64,000 nt of DNA from Longispora albida DSM 44784 (GCF_000379825.1 NZ_KB903834.1:124189-188188), one strand, 5' to 3'. Positions 35,558 to 44,888 are shown, numbered from the stretch's first letter. The notes: generated by a model from the letters alone, not told the origin. Program-made: numbers and translations.

Positions 35558-35974
35558 ATGCACAGTGACCAGCTCCGCGCCCACGGGCTCCGGGTGACCA
35601 AGCCCCGGCTGGCGGTGCTGGACATCCTTGCCGCCGGCGGCCATCTGGACGTCGACGAGATCACCCGGCAGGCCCGTTCCCGGCTGGACAGCGTATCCAC
35701 CCAGGCCGTCTATGACGTACTGGGTGCGCTGACCAGGGCCGGGCTGGCCCGGCGGATCGAGCCGGCCGGGCATCCGGCCCGGTTCGAGGCCCGCACCGGC
35801 GACAACCACCACCATGTGGTCTGCCGGTCCTGCGGCGCGATCGGCGACGTCGACTGCGCCGTGGACTACACCCCTTGCCTGACCCCGTCCCAGCACCACG
35901 GCTTCCGTCTCGACGAGGCCGAGGTGACCTACTGGGGCCTGTGCCCGGCCTGCCAGGAGATCACAGACGACTGA
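35558..35974 (+). CDS. Fur-family regulator (FurA/CatR type) ahead of catalase
   Basis: A 138-residue Fur-type metalloregulator. The N-terminal winged helix includes [12 protein letters not shown] and [12 protein letters not shown]; the metal-binding half has [11 protein letters not shown] and the C-terminal CPAC, giving the structural zinc site. It lies 29 bases upstream of the catalase gene on the same strand, the usual arrangement for peroxide-responsive FurA/CatR, which represses itself and the catalase until oxidised. Confidence 0.92.
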   Translation: MHSDQLRAHGLRVTKPRLAVLDILAAGGHLDVDEITRQARSRLDSVSTQAVYDVLGALTRAGLARRIEPAGHPARFEARTGDNHHHVVCRSCGAIGDVDCAVDYTPCLTPSQHHGFRLDEAEVTYWGLCPACQEITDD

Positions 35975-36003
35975 ACGAACCCCCGAGTAGAAGGAGTTCC
36001 AGC

Positions 36004-37470
36004 GTGTCCACCGAGCACCCCTCGAACGACAGCATCACCTCCACTACCGAGACCGGCGCGCCCGCGCCCAGCGACGCGTTCTCGCTCACTGCGGGAGCCG
36101 ACGGCCCGATCCTGCTGCACGACCACCATTTCATCAGCCAGATGGCCCACTTCAACCGCGAGCGGGTCCCGGAGCGCAACGTGCACGCCAAGGGCGGCGG
36201 CGCTTTCGGCCACTTCACGGTGACGGCTGACGTCAGCCAGTTCACGAGGGCCGCGGTGTTCCAGCCTGGCGCGGTCACCGACACCCTGCTGCGGTTCTCC
36301 ACAGTGGCCGGTGAGCAGGGCAGTGCCGACACCGTACGCGATCCGCGCGGTTTCGCCCTCAAGTTCTACACGTCCGAGGGCAACTACGATCTGGTCGGCA
36401 ACAACACGCCCATCTTCTTCATCCGCGATCCCATGAAGTTCCCGCACTTCATCCGGTCACAGAAGCGGCTGCCAGACACCGGGCTGCGGGACAACACGAT
36501 GCAGTGGGACTTCTGGACGCTGAATCCGGAGTCGGCGCACCAGGTCACGTTCCTGTTCACCGACCGCGGTACGCCGGCGAACTGGCGGCAGCAGCACGGT
36601 TTCGGCAGCCACACCTACATGTGGACGAACGCCGGGGGCGAGAAGTTCTGGGTGAAGTACCACTTCCTCACCGATCAGGGCATCGCCACCTTCTCGGCTT
36701 CCGAGGCCGCGGCCGTGGCGGCCCAGGACGCGGACTTCCACCGGCGTGACCTCTTCGAGCACATCGCGCGCGGCGACCATCCTTCGTGGACGCTCAAGGT
36801 GCAGATCATGCCGTACGCGGACGCGGCTGCCTACCGGTTCAACCCCTTCGACATCACGAAGGTCTGGCCGCACGGCGACTACCCGCTGATCGAGGTCGGC
36901 AGGCTCGTCCTCGACCGCAACCCGGAGAACTTCTTCGCGCAGATCGAGCAGGCGGCGTTCGAGCCGTCCGCGCTCGTGCCCGGCATCGGGATCTCGCCGG
37001 ACAAGATGCTGCTGGGCCGGATGTTCGCCTATGCCGACACCCACCGGTACCGGATCGGCACGAACTACCTCCAGCTCCCGGTCAACCAGCCCAAGTCGCC
37101 GGTGAACTCCTACACCTTCGACGGCGGCATGCGCTACGAGCACTCGGGTAACTCCCCCGTCTACTCCCCGAACTCGTTCGGCGGGCCCGTGGCGAACGCC
37201 GAGGCGGCTGCGGAGTCCGGCTGGGAGGTCGACGGCGACATGGTCCGGTCGGCGTCCACCCTGCACGCCGAGGACGACGACTTCGGCCAGCCGGGCACCC
37301 TGGTCCGCCAGGTGCTCACCGACACCGAACGCGTGGTGTTGGCCAACAACGTCATCGGCCACCTCAGGGCCGGCGTCCAGGAACCGGTCCTGAGCAGGGC
37401 GATCGCCTACTGGCGGGCCGTCGACAAGGGGCTCGGCGACACGATCGCCGCCGGAGTCGGCACGCCCTGA
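36004..37470 (+). CDS. katA: Monofunctional haem catalase
   Basis: A 488-residue clade 3-sized catalase that destroys hydrogen peroxide. The catalytic histidine is in [12 protein letters not shown] (about 59), the asparagine in the FTDRGTP region neighbourhood, and the proximal haem tyrosine in [17 protein letters not shown] 36004 follows AGAAGGAG. The Fur-type gene directly upstream is the probable controller. A hairpin follows the stop. Confidence 0.96.
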   Translation: MSTEHPSNDSITSTTETGAPAPSDAFSLTAGADGPILLHDHHFISQMAHFNRERVPERNVHAKGGGAFGHFTVTADVSQFTRAAVFQPGAVTDTLLRFSTVAGEQGSADTVRDPRGFALKFYTSEGNYDLVGNNTPIFFIRDPMKFPHFIRSQKRLPDTGLRDNTMQWDFWTLNPESAHQVTFLFTDRGTPANWRQQHGFGSHTYMWTNAGGEKFWVKYHFLTDQGIATFSASEAAAVAAQDADFHRRDLFEHIARGDHPSWTLKVQIMPYADAAAYRFNPFDITKVWPHGDYPLIEVGRLVLDRNPENFFAQIEQAAFEPSALVPGIGISPDKMLLGRMFAYADTHRYRIGTNYLQLPVNQPKSPVNSYTFDGGMRYEHSGNSPVYSPNSFGGPVANAEAAAESGWEVDGDMVRSASTLHAEDDDFGQPGTLVRQVLTDTERVVLANNVIGHLRAGVQEPVLSRAIAYWRAVDKGLGDTIAAGVGTP

Positions 37471-37499
37471 ACCTGTTCAGCCCCGGCCGCTGATCGGTA

Positions 37500-37549
37500 A
37501 ACTCGGCTTCCTCTACGTCCCGCGACGGGGCCGCAGGGGAGGCCGAGTT
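37500..37549 (+). terminator. Hairpin downstream of katA
   Basis: AACTCGGC at 37500-37507 pairs with GCCGAGTT at 37542-37549, about 30 bases after the catalase stop, with further G-rich and C-rich pairing inside. Confidence 0.5.
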
Positions 37550-37614
37550 CCCCGTATATATGGGACAATTCGGGGGACGCGTTGGCTACCAGGTAGCCAG
37601 CAGGGGGTGATCAG

Positions 37615-38202
37615 ATGACCACAGGCTGGACCGCGGCCCTCGCCGCTGACGTCCGCGACGCGCAGACCCTGCGCCGGATCCTGGCCGACCCGACCAATCC
37701 CGAGGTGTATCCGGATTCGATCCCGCACGAGCTGCTCAACGGAGCCATCATCGTGACGCCACCGGCCGGCCCCACCCACGGCTCCCTGATGCACATCCTC
37801 GGCAGCCACCTCCGCCGCCAGCTGCCCCGGCCACTGTGGCTGGGCATCGACACCTGGCTGTACCTCGACCGGCAGAACCACCCGGCTCCCGACCTGATGC
37901 TCTGCCAGCGGCCGGACAGCGAGATGAAGCGCCCGACCGAGGCACTGCTCGTCCTGGAGATCCTCTCGCCGGCCACCGCCGACCGCGACCGGGGCGAGAA
38001 GAAGTCCGTCTACGCCCGGCACGGCATCCCGAGTTACCTGATCGTCGACCCCGAGCCGCTGACCGTCACCGAGTACCGGCTGGCCGGCGACACCTACACC
38101 GAGCAGCAGACGGTCACGGCGCCCGGCATCTTCACCACGGACACCCCGTGCCCGCTGACCATCAACCTGGGGTCGCTGGCCCGCGAGCTGGCCGACTGGT
38201 GA
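37615..38202 (+). CDS. Uma2-family (DUF820) PD-(D/E)XK protein
   Basis: A 195-residue restriction-endonuclease-fold protein. The core motif reads PAPDLMLC, then VLEILSPATADRD with KKSVYARHGIPSYLIVD. Uma2 proteins are abundant in actinomycetes and cyanobacteria and are considered nucleases of unproven role. The gene stands alone and its 3' end overlaps that of a convergent MFS gene by 41 bases. Confidence 0.88.
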   Translation: MTTGWTAALAADVRDAQTLRRILADPTNPEVYPDSIPHELLNGAIIVTPPAGPTHGSLMHILGSHLRRQLPRPLWLGIDTWLYLDRQNHPAPDLMLCQRPDSEMKRPTEALLVLEILSPATADRDRGEKKSVYARHGIPSYLIVDPEPLTVTEYRLAGDTYTEQQTVTAPGIFTTDTPCPLTINLGSLARELADW

Positions 38203-39325
38203 AGGCTCGTGCCAGCGGGATGATCCCGAGCACGAGGACGAGCGTGATCGCGAAGCCCAGCCGCAGGTTCCCGGCGAGGCCGACCAGCGGCGCGCCGATC
38301 ACGAACCCCGCGTAGTTGAACAGGTTGACCCGGGCGATAGCGACCCCGGTGTCGTCCGGATCCAGGCTGGCCGCTGCCGTGAAGGACTGCGGGACGATCG
38401 CGCACAGGCCGAGGCCGAGCACGCCGAAGCCCGCGATCGCCAGCCACGGCTCCCCGGCCGCCACGACCAGGCCCAGCCCGGCCGCCCCGCCGGCCGCCCC
38501 GGCGACGACCGTCCTGACCGGACCGAAGTGCTCGGCGAGGCGGCCGAGCAGCATGCAGCCCTGGTAGGCGAAGTAGGCGAGCGGGGCCAGGGCCTCGGTG
38601 CCGCCCAGCGACTTCAGGTACGGGCCGTGCCAGTTGGCTGTCGAGGCGTCCGCGATGTACATGAACATCATCGCGAGCCCGATCAGGAGCACCGGCCGCC
38701 ACGGGACCCGCGCCCCGACTCGCTGTCCACTGGGGACGATCTCGTCGCGGCGGAGCATGCCCGGGCCGGCCAGCAGCGCGAGCACGACCCCCGTACCGGC
38801 GGCGAGGCTCAGGTGCGCGGCCAGTGGCAGCTCGCGCGCCGCCGCCACGCTGGCCAGCACGGCCGCGAGCAGCCCGGCCACGCTCCACACCGCGTGGAAG
38901 GAGGCGAGGATGCTCCGGCCGTACCGGCCCTGGACGGCCACGCCCTGCATGTTCATCGCGGCGTCGACCACGCCGACCGCGAGGCCGAAGGCGACGAGGA
39001 CGGCGTACAGCGCCGGGCGGCCGGGGGCCCAGCCGACCCCGGCGACCGCCAGGCAGACCAGCACTCCGCTGGCCCGGAGGGCGAGGGCGCTGCCCAGCCG
39101 GGCGGCGATCACTCCAGCGAGGACACTGCCGAGGCCGGCGAAGACCGGGACGGCGAGGAGTACGAGAGAAAGCTCCTCGTCGGTGAATCCGTGGCGGGAC
39201 TGGATCGCCGGGATCCGGGTGACCAGGCTGGCGAAGCACAGGCCCTGGACGAAGAACGCTCCGGCCACCGACAGCCTGGCCCGCCGGTCGCGCGCGTCCG
39301 GCGTGACGCCGGTCACTGTGCTCAT
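38162..39325 (-). CDS. MFS transporter
   Basis: A 387-residue major facilitator with about 12 membrane helices. The start region is ARLSVAGAFFVQGLCFASLV followed by RIPAIQSRHGFTDEELS, typical of the YbjJ-like/fucose-permease-like group. ATG 39325 is the start. The C-terminus overlaps the Uma2 gene tail to tail. The substrate is not evident. Confidence 0.87.
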   Translation of the reverse strand: MSTVTGVTPDARDRRARLSVAGAFFVQGLCFASLVTRIPAIQSRHGFTDEELSLVLLAVPVFAGLGSVLAGVIAARLGSALALRASGVLVCLAVAGVGWAPGRPALYAVLVAFGLAVGVVDAAMNMQGVAVQGRYGRSILASFHAVWSVAGLLAAVLASVAAARELPLAAHLSLAAGTGVVLALLAGPGMLRRDEIVPSGQRVGARVPWRPVLLIGLAMMFMYIADASTANWHGPYLKSLGGTEALAPLAYFAYQGCMLLGRLAEHFGPVRTVVAGAAGGAAGLGLVVAAGEPWLAIAGFGVLGLGLCAIVPQSFTAAASLDPDDTGVAIARVNLFNYAGFVIGAPLVGLAGNLRLGFAITLVLVLGIIPLARAFTSRPARGPATPG

Positions 39326-39344
39326 AACTGAGAGATTCTCGGGT

Positions 39345-40175
39345 TCACCCCGCCGGAGCGCAATACCCTTCGATCGCCGACCACGGCTCGCGCTGCGCCG
39401 CCGACTGCCCGGCCGGGCACGCGGCCCGGAAGTCGCACCACGAGCACAGGGCGCCGGGGCGCGGCTCGAACGCCGTCTCGGCCTGGATGTCGGCGACCGT
39501 CTCCTCCGACCTGCGGACGTGCCGCTCGATGGACTCCGGGGTGTGCCGGTGCGCCGCGACCTGGCCCGACGGCAGGTGATGGAGCTCGACCGTCCGGCAC
39601 GGCTTGCGGAACAGGCGCTCGGCCGCATACGCGTACAGCGCGAGGGCACGCGAGCCGCGCGCGTCGTCCGGCCCCAGCCCGGTGCGGCCCGTCTTGTAGT
39701 CGACGATCACCAGCTCGCCGTCGCGCTCATCGATCCGGTCCACCCGGCCGGACAGGGCCAGGCTGGCCGTCTTCGCCGCGACCGTGCGCTCCACGCCCAC
39801 CGGCTCCTCCGGTAGCGAGGTCACATACTCCGTCAGCCAGGCCAGCGCCCGCTCGTACACGGCACGGACCTGGGCGGAGTCGCGGTAGCCGTCGGTGACC
39901 CACGCGCCGCTGAGCAGCCTCGGCAGCACCTCGGGGCGGCGCTCGCGCTCCGGCAGGTCATACCACCGCTTGAGCGCGTTGTGCACGCTCGCGCCGAGCG
40001 AGTTGTGCGCCCACGGCGGCCCCTTCGGCGGGCCCGGCCGGTCAAGATAGGTGTACCGATACTTCCTCGGGCAGTCCTCGAACGTCGTGATCCTGCTCGG
40101 AGTGCAGGAGAAAAGGCGAGGTGGAGGGGAGAATAGGGCTAGCTGATCTTCGTTGTCCGGTTTCGCGCTCGGCAT
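39345..40175 (-). CDS. RecB-family PD-(D/E)XK exonuclease with iron-sulfur cysteines
   Basis: A 276-residue stand-alone nuclease domain. Cysteines in TFEDCPRKYRY and GALCSWCDFRAACP give the one-plus-three iron-sulfur staple of AddB/Cas4-like enzymes. Catalytic residues are in LSGRVDRID and LVIVDYKTGR. No helicase domain is attached. Actinobacterial relatives (Rv2119 type) are single proteins probably acting in DNA repair. The MFS gene follows after 19 bases. Confidence 0.88.
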   Translation of the reverse strand: MPSAKPDNEDQLALFSPPPRLFSCTPSRITTFEDCPRKYRYTYLDRPGPPKGPPWAHNSLGASVHNALKRWYDLPERERRPEVLPRLLSGAWVTDGYRDSAQVRAVYERALAWLTEYVTSLPEEPVGVERTVAAKTASLALSGRVDRIDERDGELVIVDYKTGRTGLGPDDARGSRALALYAYAAERLFRKPCRTVELHHLPSGQVAAHRHTPESIERHVRRSEETVADIQAETAFEPRPGALCSWCDFRAACPAGQSAAQREPWSAIEGYCAPAG

Positions 40176-40247
40176 ATTCCCATGCTGCCAGCAGGGTGCG
40201 ACACTGGATCGGGTGCATCGCCTGGTGCGGCCCCGGGGAGGGTGATC

Positions 40248-40475
40248 ATGGGTTTACTTCGCTGGTTGCGTGGTAGTGACGAGGACAGCGCTTCCGCTGG
40301 TGCCATGTCCGCTGGCATGGCCGAGCTGGGCGGTTTCTTCTCCCCCGGCCAGCGGAAGCAGACCGAGCACATCGAGGAGCAGAAGCAGCGGCGGCAGGAC
40401 GTCAACGCCTCCGGCGGCTCGAAGATAGACCTGGACAAGGGCGTAGCCGTCCTTCGGAAACTGCCGACCCGCTGA
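40248..40475 (+). CDS. Small DUF6191-like protein ending in repeat-encoded LPTR
   Basis: A 75-residue protein: MGLLRWLRGSDEDS, then FFSPGQRKQTEHIEEQKQRR, then KIDLDKGVAVLRKLPTR. The FSPG-R and DLDKGVA stretches recall DUF6191 proteins of actinomycetes, from memory. GGGGAGGG precedes ATG 40248. The last codons and TGA stop (CTGCCGACCCGCTGA) belong to a family 1 element, exactly as in the acyl-CoA dehydrogenase gene at 58344. Confidence 0.7.
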   Translation: MGLLRWLRGSDEDSASAGAMSAGMAELGGFFSPGQRKQTEHIEEQKQRRQDVNASGGSKIDLDKGVAVLRKLPTR

Positions 40476-40602
40476 GCGAAAATCTGAGCTGCGCAACGCA
40501 AAAGCCCGTGTACAACCAGTACACGGGCTTCCGCGTTGCTTGTCAGATTTCCGCTCAGCGGGCCACCGCGCCTTAGGTCAAGATCAAAAGATCAAGATCA
40601 GA
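40461..40602 (+). repeat. Family 1 hairpin element, copy 3 (filled)
   Basis: Outer stem CCCGCTGAGCG-A-AAATCTGA pairs over 20 positions with the sequence ending at 40562 (one A-C mismatch). The internal loop is GCTGC/TTG, the inner stem is GCAACGCAAAAGCCCGTGTAC with its near-complement, and the loop is AACCA. The tail GGCCACCGCGCCTTAGGTCA is followed by AAGATCA repeats. The left end provides the stop of the DUF6191-like gene; the tail provides the TGA stop of the convergent MFS gene. Confidence 0.88.
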
Positions 40603-41845
40603 TCGCAGCTGGTACTGGCTCCTCGGTGGCCTTCTTCACCGTGTGCTGGGCTGTCCTCAGGGTGCGGACGCCGCGCGGGATCAGCATCGCGAGCGCCGCG
40701 ACCACCATCACCGCGCCCAGACCGGCCAGGGTCGGGCTGATCCCGGCCACGTCGGCGATCGGACCCGCCGTCATCTGGCCGATCGGGATGGCCATGAAAG
40801 AGCCGAGCATGTCGTAGGAGTACATCCGGGCGAGCATGTCCTCCGGCACGTGTTCCTGCATCGTCGTCTCCCACGCCACGCCGAACTGCTCGATGCACAC
40901 CCCGGCGAAGAAGGCCACCGGCACGAGCACGACCAGCCGGGGCGCGAAGGCCAGGGCGAACGGGATCAGCGCCATCGAGCTGGTGCACACCACGCCCAGC
41001 AGGAGCAGCCGCCTGACCCGTAGCCGCATCGCGATCAGCGCGCCGACCGCCATGCCGGCGGTCTCGGCCCCGAGGACCAGGCCCCAGGACTTCACGCCGA
41101 TCGTGTCCTTGGCCAGCACCGGGCCGAGCACCATCAGGGCCGCGCTGCCGGCGGCGTTCATGACCATGAAGCCGAGGACGACGCTCCACAGCCAGTCCCG
41201 GGCGATGAACTCCCGCCAGCCCGTCCGCAGCTGCGCGAACGTGCTCTCGCCCCGGTCGGCCGCCGCAGGGGCCGGGGCGACCTTGAGGATCGCGAACAGC
41301 GCCCCGGAGATCGCGAACGTCATGGCGTCGGCGGCCACTCCCCAGCCCGGGCTGGTGTACGCGATGGCCAGGCCACCGAGCGGTGCGCCGACCACCATCG
41401 CGCTGGTGTGGCCGAAGCGGAGGATCGCGTTGCCCTGCTGGCGGCACTCGGCGGGAAGGACCTGGGTGACGATCGCCCCGCTGGCCGGTCCGGTCAGTGC
41501 CGCCGAGACGCCGTTGACCGCGGCCAGCGCCACGAGCAGGGGGATCGTCGCCGAGTGGGTCAGGATGAGCGCCGCGATCGCGCCCTGGGTCAGCGCGCTG
41601 AGGGCCGACGAGCCGACCAGGATCAGGTGGCGGGGCAGCCGGTCGGCGATGATCCCGCCATAGAGCAGGAAGATCACGTTGAGGATCATCCGGGTGCCGA
41701 CGACCAGGCCGAGGTCGGTCGCCGACCCCGTCAGGTCGAGGACGGCGAAGGCCAGGGCGATCGGAGCCACCGCCGAGCCGAAGGTGTTGATCACCCGCGC
41801 GGACAGCAGCAGGCGGAACTTGTGCAGGCGGAGGGGGGACGCCAC
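40598..41845 (-). CDS. MFS transporter (enterobactin-exporter-like)
   Basis: A 415-residue MFS protein of the MFS_3 (EntS-like) group, about 12 membrane helices, beginning ASPLRLHKFRLLLSARVINTFGSAVAPIALAFAV with GTG at 41845. It starts four bases after the TAA stop of an ArsR-type gene, so regulator and exporter are one operon. Such pairs often export drugs or siderophores. The 3' end runs into a family 1 tail. Confidence 0.87.
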   Translation of the reverse strand: MASPLRLHKFRLLLSARVINTFGSAVAPIALAFAVLDLTGSATDLGLVVGTRMILNVIFLLYGGIIADRLPRHLILVGSSALSALTQGAIAALILTHSATIPLLVALAAVNGVSAALTGPASGAIVTQVLPAECRQQGNAILRFGHTSAMVVGAPLGGLAIAYTSPGWGVAADAMTFAISGALFAILKVAPAPAAADRGESTFAQLRTGWREFIARDWLWSVVLGFMVMNAAGSAALMVLGPVLAKDTIGVKSWGLVLGAETAGMAVGALIAMRLRVRRLLLLGVVCTSSMALIPFALAFAPRLVVLVPVAFFAGVCIEQFGVAWETTMQEHVPEDMLARMYSYDMLGSFMAIPIGQMTAGPIADVAGISPTLAGLGAVMVVAALAMLIPRGVRTLRTAQHTVKKATEEPVPAAI

Positions 41846-41849
41846 CGGA

Positions 41850-42368
41850 TTACTTCCCTTCGTCCAGCATGGTGAACATGGCGATCGTGGTGTTGGTCCG
41901 GACAGTGCCGGGGGTACGCGGGGGCTGGGCTGACTGGTGCAGGAACAGGCTGGCCTCGTGGACCCGCTGGGTGACCTCGCTCCACACGTCGGGTGTGACC
42001 CAGAGTTCGGCGTCGGTCGTCTGGCCGAACGCCGCCAGCTTCGCGGCACGGCGCTGGAGTTCGCCGGCGACGGCGTACAGGAACGCCTCCTCGCCCGGGG
42101 AAACCTCGCCTGTACCGCTCGCGACGGGCTTCGCCGGGTCGTAGCGGTATCTGCGGACGCGGCCGCCCCGCACGACCTCGCCGTCGGAGACGTCCACGAC
42201 GCCGGCGGAGGCCAGCTGGCGGAGGTGGTAGCTGGCGTTGGCGTGGGTGATGCCGAGTTCGTCAGCGACCTCGGTGGCCGACATGGCCGCGCCGGTCAGC
42301 AGGGAGAGCATCTGCAGCCGGAGCGGATGGGCGAGGGCACGCAGCCTCGGCACTTCCTCCAAAGACAT
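41850..42368 (-). CDS. ArsR-family HTH regulator
   Basis: A 172-residue winged-helix protein: RLRALAHPLRLQMLSLLT, SATEVADELGITHANASYHL, then the wing VVRGGRVRRYRYDP. No cysteine metal site is seen, so it senses something other than metal. It is co-transcribed with the MFS gene. CAATTATTG at 42407-42415 lies 39 bases upstream and is the likely binding site. ATG 42368 is used; an in-frame start at 42392 exists. Confidence 0.87.
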   Translation of the reverse strand: MSLEEVPRLRALAHPLRLQMLSLLTGAAMSATEVADELGITHANASYHLRQLASAGVVDVSDGEVVRGGRVRRYRYDPAKPVASGTGEVSPGEEAFLYAVAGELQRRAAKLAAFGQTTDAELWVTPDVWSEVTQRVHEASLFLHQSAQPPRTPGTVRTNTTIAMFTMLDEGK

Positions 42369-42406
42369 GTTGGGGAGTCTGGCACGCCGCACCCAGGACC
42401 GTCAAA

Positions 42407-42415
42407 CAATTATTG
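42407..42415. promoter_or_regulatory. Operator candidate for the ArsR gene
   Basis: CAATTATTG is an odd palindrome within AAACAATTATTGGG, an AT island in the gap before the arsR-type start, next to the marC stop. Confidence 0.4.
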
Positions 42416-42422
42416 GGCAGTG

Positions 42423-43028
42423 CTAGAAGTACTCCTTCACGTACGTCACGATCGCGTCGGCGATCATCTGCACGGCGATCGCGGCCAGCAGCAGGCCGGC
42501 GATCCTGGTCAGCACCTCGATCCCGCTCGGCTTCAGCAGCCGGACGATGATCCCCGAGTACCGCAGCACCAGGAAAATGATCACGTGGATGACGACGATC
42601 GCCCCCGCGATCGCGAGGTACCCACCCGCGTCGTCGGCGCCCCGCACGAACAGCATCGTCGCCACGATCGCACCCGGCCCGGCCAGCAGCGGCGTGCCGA
42701 GCGGTACGAGCGCCACGTTGGACGTCACTTCACGCGACGGGTCGTCGGACTTGCCCGTCAGCAGCTCCAGCGCGACGAGCAGGAGCAGCAGGCCACCGGC
42801 CGCCCGCAGCGCGAACAGCTCGATGTGCAGGTACTTGAAGATCTGCTCGCCGATCACGGCGAAGGTCACGATGACCCCGAAGGACAGCAGCACCGACTGG
42901 AGCGCCGCCCGGCGCCGGTGCCGGGCGTCCATGCTGGAGGTGAGCGCGAGGAAGATCGGCACCAGCCCCGGCGGGTCGGTGATCACGATCAGCGTCAGGA
43001 ACACCGCCCCGAACAGCTTGAAGTCCAC
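42423..43028 (-). CDS. MarC-family integral membrane protein
   Basis: A 201-residue six-helix membrane protein with the MarC marks FLTLIVITDPPGLVPIFLAL, NVALVPLGTPLLAGPGAI and GIEVLTRIAGLLLAAIAVQM. The function of the family is unresolved; it was once linked to multidrug resistance. Its GTG overlaps the TAG stop of the PHP gene by one base, so the two are translationally coupled. Confidence 0.92.
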   Translation of the reverse strand: MDFKLFGAVFLTLIVITDPPGLVPIFLALTSSMDARHRRRAALQSVLLSFGVIVTFAVIGEQIFKYLHIELFALRAAGGLLLLLVALELLTGKSDDPSREVTSNVALVPLGTPLLAGPGAIVATMLFVRGADDAGGYLAIAGAIVVIHVIIFLVLRYSGIIVRLLKPSGIEVLTRIAGLLLAAIAVQMIADAIVTYVKEYF

Positions 43029-43867
43029 TAGTTCACCCTAAGGGCAGTCCCGGTACTCTCCGCGACGATTCGCTCGTACACGTCCGCGCTGGTGGTCCGG
43101 GCTCCGAGCCGGACAGTCTTGTTCGTACCGTGGTAGTCGCTCGACCCCGTCACCGCCAGCCCCAGCTCGGCGGCGAGCACCAGCAGCTCGGCCCGCTCGG
43201 TCTCCGTGTGGTCGGTGTGGTCGGCCTCCAGCCCGAAGAGCCCGGCGCCGGCCAGCTCGACGATCAGCGAGTCGGGTACGACGGTCCCGCGCTTGCTGGC
43301 CCTCGGGTGCGCGAAGACCGGCACGCCGCCGGCCCCCCGTACCATCCGCACGGCGTCGAAGACCTCCAGCGCCTCCTTCGGCAGCCGCCACCGCTTGCCC
43401 AGGTACTGGTCCTGGAAGGCCTCGTCCACTGTCGACACCACGCCCTCGGCGACCAGCGCCCTGGCCAGGTGCGGACGGCCCACAGCCCCGCCGCCGGCCA
43501 GTTCGAGTACCTGCTGCCAGGTGATCCCGACGCCGTCGGCGCGGACCAGGTCGACCATGCGCTCCGCCCGGCGTTCCCGGTCGGTGATCAGGCCGGACAT
43601 GGCTGCGGACAGGCCGGGGTCAGCCGGGTCGAACAGGTAGGCCAGCAGGTGCAGCTCGATGCCCTCCCAGTGACAGGACAGCTCGGCGCCCGGTACGAGA
43701 GTGAGGCCGGGCGGCAGCGCCTTCGACGCCTCGGCCCACCCGCCCGTGGTGTCGTGGTCGGTGAGGGCGACGACCGACAGCCCGGCCTCGGCCGCCTCCC
43801 GCATGAGCTCGGCGGGCTGGCTGGTGCCGTCGCTGACGGTCGAGTGGGTATGGAGGTCGATGAGCAC
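43028..43867 (-). CDS. PHP-domain phosphoesterase (TrpH/RNase AM-like)
   Basis: A 279-residue polymerase-and-histidinol-phosphatase fold protein. Metal ligands are in DLHTHSTVSDGT, LTDHDTTGGW, GAELSCHWEG, FAHPRA and SSDYHG. Relatives hydrolyse 3',5'-bisphosphate nucleotides or trim RNA 5' ends. It starts at ATG 43867 and is coupled to marC. The PHP, MarC and nearby DUF6758 genes also cluster in Streptomyces, from memory. Confidence 0.9.
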   Translation of the reverse strand: MLIDLHTHSTVSDGTSQPAELMREAAEAGLSVVALTDHDTTGGWAEASKALPPGLTLVPGAELSCHWEGIELHLLAYLFDPADPGLSAAMSGLITDRERRAERMVDLVRADGVGITWQQVLELAGGGAVGRPHLARALVAEGVVSTVDEAFQDQYLGKRWRLPKEALEVFDAVRMVRGAGGVPVFAHPRASKRGTVVPDSLIVELAGAGLFGLEADHTDHTETERAELLVLAAELGLAVTGSSDYHGTNKTVRLGARTTSADVYERIVAESTGTALRVN

Positions 43868-43893
43868 ACGCTGAGCCTACGGCCCCCGTCAGC

Positions 43894-44847
43894 TCACGGG
43901 CGGCGCAACCGGGTGCACCGCGTCACGTATGGCATCGTGATCTCGTCCCTCCCGCGCAGCTCCGGATGCGAGCCGAGCAGTTCGCGTACCTCCCCCAGCA
44001 GCTGGGCACGCTCGGCTTCCGGCAGGACGATGACGTAGCTGCGGGAGGCGACCATGTCGAGCAGGCCTGCGGGGGTCAGCGTGTGCTTCCAGCGGATCTC
44101 GGTCCGTTCGGGGGCACCGAAGGGCTCGCCGATCGGCGGCTCGGTGTCGATCTCGCTGCGGGTGTGCTGGTGCAGGATGTTGTCCAGCAGGGCGACCCAG
44201 TGCTCGCTGTTGTCCCGCATGTTCCACACCAGGCCCAGCGTGCCGCCGGGGCGGAGGACGCGGGCCACCTCCGGCACTGCCAGCGCGGGGTCAGCCCAGT
44301 GCCAGGCCTGCGCCGCGACGACAGCGTCCACGCTGGAGTCCGGCAGCGGAATCCGCTCCGCCGTCCCCTCGTGCACGGGCACGCGCGGCAGCGCCGCCGC
44401 GAACTGCGCCCTCATGTCCGCCGAGGGTTCCACCGCGACGACATCCAGTTTCGCGTCCGCCAGGAGCCTGGTGAATTTTCCGGTACCGGCACCGAGGTCC
44501 ACCACCCGCCGCGCCTGCCGGGGCACGAGCCACTCGACGGCCGACAGCGGGTACGGCGGCCGCCCGCGCTGGTACGCCTCGGCCTGCGAGCCGAACGAGC
44601 CGGCGTGCAGCGCCTTCGACCAGCGGCGGGTCGCACCCTGCCTGGTCATCCCGCACGCCTGCCCGATCTCTTCCCAGCTGGCCGTCTGCGCCTGGCGCAA
44701 CTGGCGGATGATCGCGGCCCGGCGGCTCTCCATCCCGGAGATGGCCTCGGTCAGCCGCCCCAGCCCGGCCAGCCCGCCCGGCTCCGCGACCGCGTCGACG
44801 TACCGGCCGAGGTCTTCATGATCATTATTGGGCACGATGAGCAACAT
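43894..44847 (-). CDS. HTH-SAM methyltransferase fusion protein
   Basis: About 317 residues. The first 85 residues hold a helix-turn-helix (RRAAIIRQLRQAQTASWEEI then GQACGMTRQGATRRW) of the kind usually found alone. The rest is a class I methyltransferase: VVDLGAGTGKFTRLLADA, VAVEPSADMRAQF, AQAWHWADPALA and RVLRPGGTLGLVWNM. The fusion suggests a DNA-binding methyltransferase or an autoregulated enzyme. Two CAACA-N2-TGTTG palindromes overlap the start. ATG 44847 lies inside the first palindrome; GTG 44835 is an alternative. The methyl acceptor is unknown. Confidence 0.82.
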   Translation of the reverse strand: MLLIVPNNDHEDLGRYVDAVAEPGGLAGLGRLTEAISGMESRRAAIIRQLRQAQTASWEEIGQACGMTRQGATRRWSKALHAGSFGSQAEAYQRGRPPYPLSAVEWLVPRQARRVVDLGAGTGKFTRLLADAKLDVVAVEPSADMRAQFAAALPRVPVHEGTAERIPLPDSSVDAVVAAQAWHWADPALAVPEVARVLRPGGTLGLVWNMRDNSEHWVALLDNILHQHTRSEIDTEPPIGEPFGAPERTEIRWKHTLTPAGLLDMVASRSYVIVLPEAERAQLLGEVRELLGSHPELRGRDEITMPYVTRCTRLRRP

Positions 44848-44881
44848 ATGTTGCCACCGCGTCCACTGTCAACAAGTGTTG
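44842..44881. promoter_or_regulatory. Twin palindromes at the HTH-methyltransferase start
   Basis: CAACATATGTTG (44842-44853) and CAACAAGTGTTG (44870-44881), 28 bp apart centre to centre, fill the 41-base gap between two methyltransferase genes. The first is a perfect palindrome and the second differs only in its two central pairs. They are fitting sites for the HTH domain encoded just downstream. Confidence 0.65.
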
Positions 44882-44888
44882 CGTCGCG

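Noticed and set aside
38162-38202. Overlap of the Uma2 and MFS genes as a sign that one is false
   Set aside because: Both proteins have full family motifs to the end, so a 41-base tail-to-tail overlap is accepted.
40461-40602. Family 1 as simple intrinsic terminators
   Set aside because: They lie at gene ends, but the constant internal loop, conserved tail, and filled/empty forms are not explained by termination alone. A termination effect is still possible.
42407-44832. The shared 11-mer ATTATTGGGCA at 42410 and 44824
   Set aside because: One copy is in a promoter gap and the other inside coding sequence, with no symmetry in common; chance is likely.
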